A DNA stretch of 64,000 nt from contig JAZKHE010000005.1 of NCBI GenBank assembly GCA_040385525.1, positions 186,001 through 250,000 on the forward strand. Reading direction: 5' to 3'. Positions within the stretch are counted from its first letter, which is position 1. Each line of letters opens with the position of its first letter. The notes beneath the pieces are model-generated. The model did not search any database, was not told where the DNA came from, and worked only from the letters and a program-made list of their open reading frames with translations. Both the position numbers and the translations under genes were made by a program. This stretch comes from JAZKHE01 sp040385525. GTDB lineage: Bacteria; Bacteroidota; Bacteroidia; UBA4408. Below are positions 25,934 through 35,254 of this stretch, piece after piece.

Positions 25934-27376
25934 TTATTTTTCTACTACAAATTTTTTAACTAATCTGTTGTTATTTAAGTCTTGTAATTCTACTAAATAT
26001 GTCCCGTTTACAAGTTGTTCATCTAATTCAATTTTGTTAGCAATAATATTACCGTAAAATAGTTTTTGATTATCTAAATTGAAAATGGCGAATTTGTTAA
26101 ATTCATTTTTATTTGAGTGAGATAAATTTATTTTGTTTGAATTTGTAGGGTTTGGAAACAATATTAACTCTAAACTATTTAAAGGATTTTCTTTTATATT
26201 GTACGTTAGGTCGAGTGAAAAATTTATTAAGTAGAAGTCGTTTAACGTACTGTTTTTAGCTGTAATCCAAAATTTAGAATCATCTTCAATTATTCTTCTT
26301 CCAATTTCTGCACCAGTTCCGCCAACAAAGTATTGCCAAATAAATGTTCCAGAGGTATCGGTACAAACAATGCTTAGGTCGTTTCCGCTTGCAGGTGTGT
26401 TGGTGTTAGAACTGCTATACCCAGTAATGTAAAATTTATTGTTTGTTTCAATAACAGAAAATGCAGCATCACTACCGTCTTTCCCTATGTTTTTTTGCCA
26501 CAAGCTAACTCCATTAGTGTCAATTTTTTGAACATAGTTATCAAATTTTGCAGTTAAACTACTAACTACAGTTTCGCCTATAACTAAAAGATTGTTATCT
26601 GTTGTGAAAATAATATTTTGAGAGCCACCAGTAAACGGATATGGATATGAGTTTTGCCATTCTATTGCTCCATCAGCATTGTTAATTTTTGCAACACCAA
26701 CATCATAGTTATCAATAAACGAATTTGTGTCAAAGCTTAAAAAGTAGCTCTGACTATAAGTACTTTGAGCAATTCCATTTGCGTATTCATTACCAACATC
26801 GCCAATTGTCTGTTGCCACAATATTGTTCCAGAAGTATCGTATTTAACTATTAATGCTTCATTTAAAGCAGATGCTACTGCCGTTGATCCACAAGCAATG
26901 TATGATGAATCAATAGATTCGATTAAATTATCAAGAGTTTGTGTTCCAACCTCAGGAAAATTTTTTATCCATATTAAATTACCTAGCGTATCCATTTTAG
27001 CTAACATAGCATCAACTTCAGAAGCACTTGTTTCAGATTGACCACAAACAACAATTTGCTTGTTTTTAGTTTTAATAATGCCTAAAGCCTTGTCGTCTAA
27101 ATTATTACCATACGTTTTATTCCAAATAACATTTCCGAATTTATCTAATTTGCTAAGGGCTATATAGTTTCTTGAGCCAATTCCTTTATCTGTATAACCA
27201 CAAACATAAATGTAGTCGTCTATAATAATAAAATCTTCAGAAAAATCTACTCCGCCGTAGTCGATATTTTTTTCTATTTCGACGAAAATTTGTGCTTCAG
27301 TTTTTTGGACGGTTAAGAGATAAGATAATGTTAAAAGAGAGTATTTGCAAAAGATTATTGGTTTTTTAAGAAACAT
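25934..27376 (-). CDS. Secreted beta-propeller-like protein with type IX sorting domain
   Basis: 480 residues with an N-terminal hydrophobic signal. The body consists of repeated blades of about 48 residues with patterns like KLDKFGNVIWNKTYGNNLDDKALGIIKTKNKQIVVCG, KMDTLGNLIWIKNF, KYDTSGTILWQQTIGDVGNEYANGI and KIDTNGVSLWQKNIGKDGSDAAFSVIE, a D-x-x-G-x-x-x-W propeller motif seen at least six times. The last 80 residues are a sorting domain (LILFPNPTNSNKINLSH...GTYLVELQDLNNNRLVKKFVVEK). Extracellular or surface-attached cargo; ligand unknown. An internal start near residue 10 could also serve. Confidence 0.88.
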   Translation of the reverse strand: MFLKKPIIFCKYSLLTLSYLLTVQKTEAQIFVEIEKNIDYGGVDFSEDFIIIDDYIYVCGYTDKGIGSRNYIALSKLDKFGNVIWNKTYGNNLDDKALGIIKTKNKQIVVCGQSETSASEVDAMLAKMDTLGNLIWIKNFPEVGTQTLDNLIESIDSSYIACGSTAVASALNEALIVKYDTSGTILWQQTIGDVGNEYANGIAQSTYSQSYFLSFDTNSFIDNYDVGVAKINNADGAIEWQNSYPYPFTGGSQNIIFTTDNNLLVIGETVVSSLTAKFDNYVQKIDTNGVSLWQKNIGKDGSDAAFSVIETNNKFYITGYSSSNTNTPASGNDLSIVCTDTSGTFIWQYFVGGTGAEIGRRIIEDDSKFWITAKNSTLNDFYLINFSLDLTYNIKENPLNSLELILFPNPTNSNKINLSHSNKNEFNKFAIFNLDNQKLFYGNIIANKIELDEQLVNGTYLVELQDLNNNRLVKKFVVEK

Positions 27377-27471
27377 TATCTAATTGATTTCAAATGGTAT
27401 ACAAATATAATTAAATTATGAAATGTAAATTTTATTTTTTAGCTTCACATTAACTTAAATCTCCTTATCAA

Positions 27472-30400
27472 ATGAAAAAAATTTACTTGGCATTAACACT
27501 TTTTGTTGGAGTTGTCTTTACTACAAAGGCACAAACACAACGTTTTCAAATTATTGAAGAGTTTACAGGTGAAAATTGTGGGCCTTGTGCCTCTACAAAT
27601 CCTGGGTTTGATGCAGCTTGGAACATTCCTTCCAACGAGTCTAAAGTTACTGTAATTAAGTATCAAGGTGATATTCCTTCAGCTGGTCCGGTTTTGTATC
27701 AACAAACAAAAACAGATGTAGATGCACGTATGGGTTACTATGCTATTAGTTCTCACCCAGATATGGTTCAAGATGGTAAATTCAATGCAGGTCACCCGGG
27801 GGATTTTTTACAACAATGGGTAGATGACAGATATACTGTTACTTCACCTTTTCAGTTTAATCTTACTCATAGTTTTGATGCAACTTATTCAAATATAATT
27901 ATAACAGGTTCTATAACCGCTACACAAGCTGTTACCTATTCTGCTAATCAATTAAAACAACATATTATTATTATTGAAAAACATATTGAGTTTGATACAC
28001 CTCCAGGTAGTAATGGCGAAACTGAGTTTGCACATGTTGTAAGAAAAATGTTGCCTAATGCCTCTGGCACAGCATTACCTTCAGTTTGGACTGCAGGACA
28101 AACCGTTTCTATAAATATCGTTGCTCCAATTCCGTCTTTTATATACAAATTAAACGAAGTTGCAGTTGTTGGTTTTATTCAGAATAATTCAGGAAAAGAA
28201 ATTCAACAAGGAGTTATTACACAGCCAGTACAACCAACAGTTGATGTAGCTGTAGGCGCAATTAAAAGTTTAAATTTATACAATTGTGGTTCTACAATTG
28301 CTCCTAAAGTGCAAGTTGAGAATATTGGTACAGTTGGTCTTACTTCGCTTGACTTAAATTACAAAATAAATAATGATCAAACTTCAGTTTATTCTTGGGT
28401 AGGAAATATTGCTGCTGGCGCTACCGCTGATATACAATTGCCATCAATAATGGTTAATTCTACTGGCGCTTTAACATTTACGTGTATTATTTCATCACCA
28501 AACGGAACAATTGATCCTTCTTCAAATAACAATACCGTTTCTAAAGTATTTGTTAAGTCTGGTGCAAATGGAGTAACATCTTCGGTTAGTGAAAATTTCT
28601 CAACAACAACTTTTCCACCAACCAATTGGTTTGTTGATAATCCAGGTGGCTTAACTTGGGAACGCAGATCTAATGGTGCCCCAGCTCCTTCGGCAAGGTT
28701 AGCTTTTTATAGCATTCCTCCTGGAGATGTTGATGAAATGTATTTACCAAGTATTAATTTAGATGGAGTTCAAGGCACATTAGTTATGTCCTTTAGCGTT
28801 GCGTATGTTAAATACGATGCTTCTTCTACTGATGCTTTACAAGTTAAAGCTTCTACAGATTGTGGTGCAACTTGGCAAACATTATATAACAAGAGTGGTT
28901 CAACATTAGCAACTGTTGCAACACCATCTACTACTAATTTTGCTCCAAGTTCTGGACAATTTAGAACTGAAACCATTAATATGTCAAGTTATGTAGGTAC
29001 AACTCAATTATTGGTTAAATTTGTTGGAATTAGTGATTACGGAAATAATGTTTTTGTAGATAATGTAAATATTGTTGGATTTGTTCCTCCAGTAATTTCT
29101 AATAACAATATTCAGTTTTGTGAAAACAGTGTAATTCCTGCTGATACTTTAGATAAGTTAGTTACCGTTCCAGCTTCTCATACTAAAAATTGGTATACTG
29201 ATGCAACTGGAGGTGTGGCTTCAACTACAGCGCCAGTTATTGCTAATACACCAACAAGCGTTACAACGTATTATGTATCTAGTACTAACGGAATTTCAGA
29301 AAGTGGAAGATTACCAATTGTTGTTTCAGTATTAGTTGGCGCACCTTCAACTCCTTCAGTAGCGGTTTCTACAGTTCAATATTGTAATAATGCGGTTGCT
29401 AGCTCATTAATGCCTAGTGGTAATAATTATGTATGGTATACAGATCCTGTAACAACTGATGGAATGGCAAGCACAATTACACCAAATACTTCTGCAGCAG
29501 GTACAACAACTTATTATTTAGCAGAAAAAAATGCTTGTGGTGAGAGTTCAAGAGCAAGTGTTGATGTAACTGTTGATGCTCCCGTTTCAGTTCCAACTAC
29601 AAGTCCTGTTTCATACTGTCAGTATGCAAGTTCAGTTGCTCTTACTGCAACTGGTTCAGGTTTAAAATGGTATAAAGCATCAACTGGTGGAGTAGCCTCT
29701 TCAGCTTCATACACTCCGTCAACTGCAGTAGCAGGATCAACAACTTACTATGTATCTCAAACTGTAAGTGGTTGCGAAAGTCCTAGAGCATCTTTAATAG
29801 TAAGTGTTACAGCAGCAAGCATAGCTCCAACGGCAAGTGGCGCTGCATATTGTTCAGGAGAAACTCCTGCAACCTTAACAGCTACTGGAACGAATTTAAA
29901 GTGGTATACATCTTCAACTTCAACTGTTGGTTCATCAACAGCTCCAACGCCAAGCACAGTTTCACAAGGAATTTCAAATTATTATGTAACTCAAAACACA
30001 AATGGTTGCGAGAGTGCAAAATCTGCAGTTTCTGTTGTAGTTAAACCTACTCCAAACGCACCTTCATTAACAGATAAATTAATTTGTTATGGTTCAGAAG
30101 ATTATACACCAATAGTAACAGAAGCTAATGTTGTATGGTTTACTTCAGCTTCAGCTACAACAGGAACTACAACTCCTCCAACTATTATTGCAGCGCCAAT
30201 TAGAACTGAAACTTATTATGTGTCAATTACTGCTGAAGGTTGTGAAAGCGAAAGAAAAACGATTACCTATTCTGTTGATGATTGCACGGGTATTGAAGAG
30301 ATAAATGCAAATAATACAATTGTTGTTTATCCTAACCCTGCAAAAGAGGAGATTTTGGTAAATTATACATCAGATAAAAATCAAGTAGCTAATGTCTTTT

Positions 30401-30567
30401 TAACAAACATTTTAGGAGAGAAAGTATCCGTAAATAAAAACCTTAATTTGGTTGAAGGCGAAAACAAAATTGATTTAAAATTAGTTGACGTTTCTAATGG
30501 GGTGTACTTTGTTAATATTCAAACAGAAAAACAACTTTCAGTTATAAAATTTATTGTAAATAGATAG
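27472..30567 (+). CDS. Large secreted Omp28-like multidomain protein with type IX sorting domain
   Basis: 1031 residues. Domains in order: signal peptide (1-20); Omp28/thioredoxin-fold domain with the redox motif ENCGPCAS (about 25-265); a CARDB-like beta domain (about 270-365); a lectin-like choice-of-anchor J/MAM-type domain (about 370-540, SENFSTTTFPPTNWFVDNPGGLTW, FVDNVNIVG); five Ig-like repeats of 75-85 residues, each opening with a cysteine (YCQYAS, YCSGET) and closing with YYV...GCES; and a type A sorting domain (VVYPNPAKEEILVNY...FIVNR). Predicted surface adhesin or redox-active envelope protein exported through SprA. Leads a run of envelope genes on this strand, separated from the next by a terminator. 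Confidence 0.9.
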   Translation: MKKIYLALTLFVGVVFTTKAQTQRFQIIEEFTGENCGPCASTNPGFDAAWNIPSNESKVTVIKYQGDIPSAGPVLYQQTKTDVDARMGYYAISSHPDMVQDGKFNAGHPGDFLQQWVDDRYTVTSPFQFNLTHSFDATYSNIIITGSITATQAVTYSANQLKQHIIIIEKHIEFDTPPGSNGETEFAHVVRKMLPNASGTALPSVWTAGQTVSINIVAPIPSFIYKLNEVAVVGFIQNNSGKEIQQGVITQPVQPTVDVAVGAIKSLNLYNCGSTIAPKVQVENIGTVGLTSLDLNYKINNDQTSVYSWVGNIAAGATADIQLPSIMVNSTGALTFTCIISSPNGTIDPSSNNNTVSKVFVKSGANGVTSSVSENFSTTTFPPTNWFVDNPGGLTWERRSNGAPAPSARLAFYSIPPGDVDEMYLPSINLDGVQGTLVMSFSVAYVKYDASSTDALQVKASTDCGATWQTLYNKSGSTLATVATPSTTNFAPSSGQFRTETINMSSYVGTTQLLVKFVGISDYGNNVFVDNVNIVGFVPPVISNNNIQFCENSVIPADTLDKLVTVPASHTKNWYTDATGGVASTTAPVIANTPTSVTTYYVSSTNGISESGRLPIVVSVLVGAPSTPSVAVSTVQYCNNAVASSLMPSGNNYVWYTDPVTTDGMASTITPNTSAAGTTTYYLAEKNACGESSRASVDVTVDAPVSVPTTSPVSYCQYASSVALTATGSGLKWYKASTGGVASSASYTPSTAVAGSTTYYVSQTVSGCESPRASLIVSVTAASIAPTASGAAYCSGETPATLTATGTNLKWYTSSTSTVGSSTAPTPSTVSQGISNYYVTQNTNGCESAKSAVSVVVKPTPNAPSLTDKLICYGSEDYTPIVTEANVVWFTSASATTGTTTPPTIIAAPIRTETYYVSITAEGCESERKTITYSVDDCTGIEEINANNTIVVYPNPAKEEILVNYTSDKNQVANVFLTNILGEKVSVNKNLNLVEGENKIDLKLVDVSNGVYFVNIQTEKQLSVIKFIVNR

Positions 30568-30574
30568 TTTAAAT

Positions 30575-30605
30575 AAAAGGCTGCCTTGTGCAGCCTTTTT
30601 TATTT
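30575..30605 (+). terminator. Rho-independent terminator after the Omp28-like cargo gene
   Basis: Hairpin AAAAGGCTGC - CTTGT - GCAGCCTTTT followed by a T-rich tract. It lies only 9 bases before the next ATG, so it may be a partial attenuator for the TlpA-like gene. Confidence 0.85.
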
Positions 30606-30613
30606 TTTTAAAT

Positions 30614-31123
30614 ATGAAAAAAAGTATTTTTTTCCTTTTTATATTTAGCGTAACATCAATTTATGCGCAAGATAAATCGCGATCAATGCCTTCTGTTGAT
30701 GTAAAAACTATGGACGGAAAAACATTTAACACAAGTGCAATTGCTAACGATGGCAAACCAATTGTTATGAGTTTTTGGGCAACATGGTGTAGTCCGTGCA
30801 AAGCAGAATTAAATGCAATTGCTGAAGTGTATGCCGATTGGCAAAAAGAAACAGGAGTAAAATTAATAGCTGTTTCTATTGACGATGTAAGAAATGCTGA
30901 TAAGGTTGCACCTTATGTTAACGGTAAAAATTGGGAATACGAAGTGTATTTAGATACCAATGGCGATTTTAAAAGAGCTATGAATGTAAATACCGTTCCG
31001 CATACTTTTTTAATTAATAATAAAGGAGAAATTGTTTGGCAGCAAAATGCATCGCAGCCTGGTGATGAAGAAAAAATTTATGAGCTAGTAAAAAAACTCG
31101 CAAAAGGAGAAACGATAAATTAA
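30614..31123 (+). CDS. TlpA/ResA-like thiol-disulfide oxidoreductase
   Basis: 169 residues. Signal peptide MKKSIFFLFIFSVTSIYA, then a thioredoxin fold with the active site SFWATWCSPCKAEL (WCSPC near residue 60) and the cis-proline segment NTVPHTFLINNKGEIVW. Reduces or exchanges disulfides in the periplasm, typical for TlpA/ResA proteins. Neighbours on both sides encode other proteins with CxxC motifs, suggesting a shared redox theme. Seven bases separate it from the following barrel gene. Partner unknown. Confidence 0.92.
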   Translation: MKKSIFFLFIFSVTSIYAQDKSRSMPSVDVKTMDGKTFNTSAIANDGKPIVMSFWATWCSPCKAELNAIAEVYADWQKETGVKLIAVSIDDVRNADKVAPYVNGKNWEYEVYLDTNGDFKRAMNVNTVPHTFLINNKGEIVWQQNASQPGDEEKIYELVKKLAKGETIN

Positions 31124-31130
31124 TTTATTT

Positions 31131-32777
31131 ATGCAACAAATTATTAAAAAAGGAATTTCATTTTCCTTTTTTTTATTTTATATAACCAGCTCTGCAATTG
31201 CTCAAGAACAAAGCAATTCAAAAAATGCAGGAGAATTACATGGTAATTTTCAAACAGACATTCAATATTACAATACTGATACTTTAATTGGCGCTCCAAT
31301 TGTTCCCGAAAAAGTAAGAATGAATGGCTTTGCGAATTTAACTTACACCCGTGATAAAATTTCTGCTGGTTTGCGTTACGAAAGTTATTTAAATGCACTA
31401 CAAGGTTTTGATCCTCGCTACAAAGGCAATGGAATAATGTTTAGGTATGTAGATTTTAACAACGACAATTTGCAAGTAACAGCTGGTAGTTTTTATGAGC
31501 AATTTGGCAATGGATTAATACTAAGAAGTTACGAAGAAAGAGGTTTAGGCTTTGATAATGCTTTTGATGGTTTTAGATTAAAATATACTTTACTAAAAGG
31601 AATTCGATTAACAGGTTTTATTGCACGTCAACGAAGTTTTTTTGAATATGGTCCTGGTATAGTTAGAGGTCTTGATGGTGATGTTTCGTTAAACGAAATT
31701 ATTGAAGGATTAGCGGAATCAAAAACAAAATTATTTTTTGGTGGAAGTTTTGTAAGTAAGTATCAACAAGACCAAGACCCAATTTATAAACTACCCGAAA
31801 ATGTTGGAGCAATGTCAGGTCGAGCCAAATTAATAAGCGGAGGTTTTTCATTAAATGCAGAATATGCTTATAAAATAAACGACCCAACTGCAACTAATAA
31901 TTTAATTTATAAACCAGGCGATGCTTTGTTTTTAAGCGCTGCTTATTCACAAAAAGGTTTTGGTGCAACATTTTCTGCAAAACGAATCGATAACATGGAT
32001 TTTCGTTCGGATAGAGCTTCAACAGGGAATAATTTAAACTTAAATTTTCTTCCTGCTTTAACTCGTCAGCATACTTACAATTTAGCGGCTTCAATTTATC
32101 CATACGCATCGCAACCTAATGGCGAAGTTGCTTTTCAGGGCGAAGTAATTTATACCATTAAAAAAGGCTCAGCATTAGGTGGCGAATATGGCACAACAGT
32201 TATTGGAAATTACTCTCAAGTTTTTGGTTTAGATTCAACAACATCATTCGATGGACATGGGTACAGCAGTAAATATGGTTCAGTAGGACAAGTTTATTTT
32301 AAAGATTTTAATATTGAAATTCAACGTAAGTTAAATGCTAATTTAAAAATGACTTTGTTTTATGCCAACTTTGTTTACAATAAAGACGTGGTTCAAGGTT
32401 TACGTGGTTACGGAACTATTTATGCTGATATATTTATAGCAGATGTTACTTATAAAATTAACAAGAAAAATGCAATAAGAACAGAATTACAAAGTTTAAC
32501 TACAAAAAAAGATGAAGGCTCTTGGGCAACTGCTTTGGTAGAATATACCATTGTACCCAGTTGGTTTTTTGCAATAATGGATCAGTATAATTATAGTAAT
32601 CCTGTTTTAGAAAAACGTTTGCATTATCCAATTGGGATTGTTGGTTTTATAAAAAATGCAACAAGAATTCAGTTGAGTTATGGTCGTCAGCGAGCGGGTA
32701 TTTTTTGTGTAGGCGGTATTTGTAGACTAGTGCCAGCGTCTAACGGATTAACATTAACATTATCAAGTAGTTTTTAA
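31131..32777 (+). CDS. Outer-membrane beta-barrel-like protein (DUF6029-like)
   Basis: 548 residues. N-terminal signal (to IAQEQ), then alternating strands throughout, with aromatic girdle residues and tight turns (GYGTIYADIFIADVTYKINKKNAIRTELQS, GIRLTGFIARQRSFFEYGPGIVRG) and a final LTLTLSSSF, a C-terminal Phe as in barrel proteins. NLQVTAGSFYEQFGNGLILRSYEERGLGFDNAFDG resembles a family found only in Bacteroidota that I believe is DUF6029; this identification is from memory. Function unknown. It sits between the TlpA-like and the Omp28 lipoprotein genes with gaps of 7 and 10 bases, so they form one operon. Confidence 0.75.
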   Translation: MQQIIKKGISFSFFLFYITSSAIAQEQSNSKNAGELHGNFQTDIQYYNTDTLIGAPIVPEKVRMNGFANLTYTRDKISAGLRYESYLNALQGFDPRYKGNGIMFRYVDFNNDNLQVTAGSFYEQFGNGLILRSYEERGLGFDNAFDGFRLKYTLLKGIRLTGFIARQRSFFEYGPGIVRGLDGDVSLNEIIEGLAESKTKLFFGGSFVSKYQQDQDPIYKLPENVGAMSGRAKLISGGFSLNAEYAYKINDPTATNNLIYKPGDALFLSAAYSQKGFGATFSAKRIDNMDFRSDRASTGNNLNLNFLPALTRQHTYNLAASIYPYASQPNGEVAFQGEVIYTIKKGSALGGEYGTTVIGNYSQVFGLDSTTSFDGHGYSSKYGSVGQVYFKDFNIEIQRKLNANLKMTLFYANFVYNKDVVQGLRGYGTIYADIFIADVTYKINKKNAIRTELQSLTTKKDEGSWATALVEYTIVPSWFFAIMDQYNYSNPVLEKRLHYPIGIVGFIKNATRIQLSYGRQRAGIFCVGGICRLVPASNGLTLTLSSSF

Positions 32778-32787
32778 TTTTACGCAC

Positions 32788-33669
32788 ATGAAAACAAAAA
32801 ACACACTTTTTAAATTAAGTATAATTTTATTTTTTATTGCAATAATAACATACTCTTGCGATAAAATTGAAGGTCCATTTACAGAATTACAGCCTAGAGA
32901 CACCACGGCAGTTGTAGATACTACTGATTCGGTTACGTATATCCGCAAAGTGTTAGTAGAAGATTATACGGGCCATACCTGTGGTAATTGCCCAGAAGCG
33001 GCCATTTCTTTAGATTCTATTTTATCGCGAAACAAAGATAAAGTTGTTGGAATGGCCATTCATGCAGGTTTTTTTGCCGAAATTAAAACAACCGGATTAT
33101 TTACTTACGATTTTAGAAATGCAGATGGCGATGCTATTGATGCGTTTTTCTCTAATACCTCAAAAGGTAGTCCAAACGGTATGGTAAACAGAGTTGATTT
33201 TGCAACATTAAAGCATACAAAATTGCATACTGAATGGAGTAGTATTGTTGCAACAGAATTAGCAAAACCAGCAGTTGCCAACATTAAGCTTAAAGTAGAA
33301 TACAATTCATCTACAAAAAATGTAAGTATAGTTTCTACTTCAAAATTTTTAACCGATTTAGATGGTGCATACAAAATCTCGTTATTTATAACAGAAGATA
33401 GCATCGTTAAAGCACAAAAAGATTATACAAAACCATCGCCATCTAATGTTGCAAATTACACACACAAGCATGTAATGCGAAAAGGAATTAATGGAACTTG
33501 GGGTGATGAAATTGCAAATGGAACGGCTAAAAAAAATGTTGAGGTAGTTAAAAATTATTCTATTGTATTAAACGATTCTTGGAACGAAAAAAAATGCCAT
33601 GTAGTAGCATTTATATACAATAGCGCTACCTACGAAGTTATTCAGGCAGAAGAAGCACATGTGGAATAA
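32788..33669 (+). CDS. Omp28-related lipoprotein with CxxC motif
   Basis: 293 residues. Lipoprotein signal with lipobox ITYSC (cysteine near residue 24), a linker rich in Asp/Thr, then an Omp28-like thioredoxin-fold domain starting VLVEDYTGHTCGNCPEAA, with the CGNC pair matching a redox site. Omp28 proteins are outer membrane-associated in Bacteroidota (first noted in Porphyromonas); biochemical role unclear. The same domain opens the 1031-residue cargo protein 5 kb upstream, so the cluster has two Omp28-type proteins. Its end overlaps the next gene by 11 bases. Confidence 0.88.
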   Translation: MKTKNTLFKLSIILFFIAIITYSCDKIEGPFTELQPRDTTAVVDTTDSVTYIRKVLVEDYTGHTCGNCPEAAISLDSILSRNKDKVVGMAIHAGFFAEIKTTGLFTYDFRNADGDAIDAFFSNTSKGSPNGMVNRVDFATLKHTKLHTEWSSIVATELAKPAVANIKLKVEYNSSTKNVSIVSTSKFLTDLDGAYKISLFITEDSIVKAQKDYTKPSPSNVANYTHKHVMRKGINGTWGDEIANGTAKKNVEVVKNYSIVLNDSWNEKKCHVVAFIYNSATYEVIQAEEAHVE

Positions 33670-34279
33670 AATAGTTTTTTTCTCAGTACCTTTTTTTATT
33701 TTTTTATTCTTAAATATTTCTGCCCAAACTTTTTCGGGAGGTGTTGTTAGTGGCATTGTAGCTTCTCAAATTTCTGGCGATGGGCTAGGAGGCTTCAATA
33801 AATTTTCAGGACAATTAGGAGGTTTTATTACCAAAAAAATTTCAGATACTTTGCAAGTTGATTTTCAAATGTATTACCTACAAAAAGGAAGCAGAAAAGC
33901 AGCAAACGGAATTACTGGGAGTTTGTTTTCTTATAAACTAAGACTCAATTATATTGAAATGCCCGTGTTGTTTAGGTATAATTATAAAAACAAATTTAAT
34001 TTTGAAGGTGGTGCATCTGCGGCGGTTTTATTTAAAAGTAAAGTGAGTAACGCCTTTGGCGAATTGCCTCTCAACGACCCAGAAAATAGGCCTTTTAGAC
34101 CACTAGAGTTTGCTTGGATAATTGGTGCATCTTATCCAGTAAACAAAAATATTTTAATTTATATTCGAAATTCAAATTCATTAATTCCTGTGCGTAAGCA
34201 TCAATCAAACAGTGTTTTTAGATTAAATTGGGGGCAATACAACTCAGTTATGCTTTTTGGTTTGCAATTTAAAGTATAG
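33659..34279 (+). CDS. Outer membrane beta-barrel protein, porin-like (PorT-like fold)
   Basis: 206 residues. Signal peptide MWNKIVFFSVPFFIFLFLNISA, then an eight-stranded-barrel pattern: FSGGVVSGIVASQISGDGLG, GGFITKKISDTLQVDFQMYYLQKGS, LNYIEMPVLFRYNYKNKFNFEGG and a last strand SVMLFGLQFKV. The early VVSGIVASQISGD segment and LNYIEMPVL are typical of the Bacteroidota outer-membrane beta-barrel type 2/PorT-like family. Start overlaps the Omp28 lipoprotein by 11 bases, so coexpressed. The specific role (type IX PorT versus a general barrel) cannot be fixed; general barrel preferred. Confidence 0.8.
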   Translation: MWNKIVFFSVPFFIFLFLNISAQTFSGGVVSGIVASQISGDGLGGFNKFSGQLGGFITKKISDTLQVDFQMYYLQKGSRKAANGITGSLFSYKLRLNYIEMPVLFRYNYKNKFNFEGGASAAVLFKSKVSNAFGELPLNDPENRPFRPLEFAWIIGASYPVNKNILIYIRNSNSLIPVRKHQSNSVFRLNWGQYNSVMLFGLQFKV

Positions 34280-34300
34280 CAATCTTATCTAGATTTATTA

Positions 34301-34328
34301 TTGCATTTCCTTTTTTTTATTATCTTTA
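34301..34328 (+). promoter_or_regulatory. Candidate promoter for the TIR/STAND unit (TTG-N17-TATCTTTA)
   Basis: TTG (34301-34303), 17 bases, TATCTTTA (34321-34328), one mismatch to TAnnTTTG. The next ATG is 18 bases downstream. It would give the TIR-like and STAND genes their own transcript. Confidence 0.45.
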
Positions 34329-34346
34329 AATAAATTATAAATAGAG

Positions 34347-35219
34347 ATGGCAGGAATTTATCTTTCATTTACAACTCACGAACTTGAAACTAAACGTAGT
34401 GATTTGTACAACACAATAATAAAAGCTGGATTTCAAGTTTATCCTTCAAACACAGAGTATACGGATAATTTTTTCCCATTTATTACAGAAGAAATTTCTG
34501 CTTCAAATTATTCCATACACATTTTAGGATTAGAGTATGGAGAATTGATACATGGGGAAAATATTTCAATGTCTCATTATCAATTTAATAAAACGCTTGA
34601 GAAACTAGAAAAAGATGATAGTTACAAAATATTAGTTTGGTTTCCATACACAGCAAATGAAATAAAAGATAATAATCAGCAAAATTTTATATCATCAATT
34701 AGAAATAATATTAGAAAAGGAATTGTTTTTAGTAATACGCCTTCGCCAATTCAGTTAATAGACGATTTGCGAATTAGTATTAATGTTCAAGAAAAGCAAG
34801 TTTTTGAAGTTAACCCTACTGATGTTTTTATTGTATACAATCAACTTGATGATATTGATGCAAGCGAAGTTATTGACATGCTAAGCGATATTGTGCCAAT
34901 AGAAAAATTAAACATTATTCAAGATAGTGATATGGACTATTCTGAATATTGTGCTCAGCAGATAGGGAAAAGTAAAATTGCAGTTGTTTATTTTAAAGAA
35001 TCGGCAGAATGGGCATTGCCCTTTGCGCAACAAATATGGAAAAAAATTGGAGGAGCTTCATCTCACACGCCAATATTATTGATTGGTGATGAAGATCCAG
35101 AAACCAATTCAAACAAAAAATTTAAAGCTCCAAAGGTAGTTTCATTAATTGTGGCTGGAGAGTTAATTCCTCTAGAAATAAAAATGCAGTACGACAAAGC
35201 CATCGAAGGGATTTTGTAA
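34347..35219 (+). CDS. Tandem TIR/DUF4062-like domain protein
   Basis: 290 residues, no signal peptide or membrane helix. Residues 1-75 (GIYLSFTTHELETKRSDLYN, ITEEISASNYSIHILGLEYGEL) read like a DUF4062/TIR-like Rossmannoid: a strand with S-F/S-T, helix E-x-x-x-x-R, and I-x-x-S-x-x-x-I-x-I-L-G-x-x-Y-G. Residues about 155-235 (TDVFIVYNQLDDIDASEVIDML, YCAQQIGKSKIAVVYFKESAEWA) look like a second TIR-type fold. TIR domains can cleave NAD or act as adaptors. The putative catalytic glutamate cannot be assigned with confidence, so an adaptor or sensor role is equally possible. Directly upstream of a STAND NTPase (35-base gap), a typical pairing in signalling and conflict systems. Family assignment is by eye. 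Confidence 0.6.
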   Translation: MAGIYLSFTTHELETKRSDLYNTIIKAGFQVYPSNTEYTDNFFPFITEEISASNYSIHILGLEYGELIHGENISMSHYQFNKTLEKLEKDDSYKILVWFPYTANEIKDNNQQNFISSIRNNIRKGIVFSNTPSPIQLIDDLRISINVQEKQVFEVNPTDVFIVYNQLDDIDASEVIDMLSDIVPIEKLNIIQDSDMDYSEYCAQQIGKSKIAVVYFKESAEWALPFAQQIWKKIGGASSHTPILLIGDEDPETNSNKKFKAPKVVSLIVAGELIPLEIKMQYDKAIEGIL

Positions 35220-35254
35220 ACAATATTAAATAAATCTATATCAAACTATATTTA

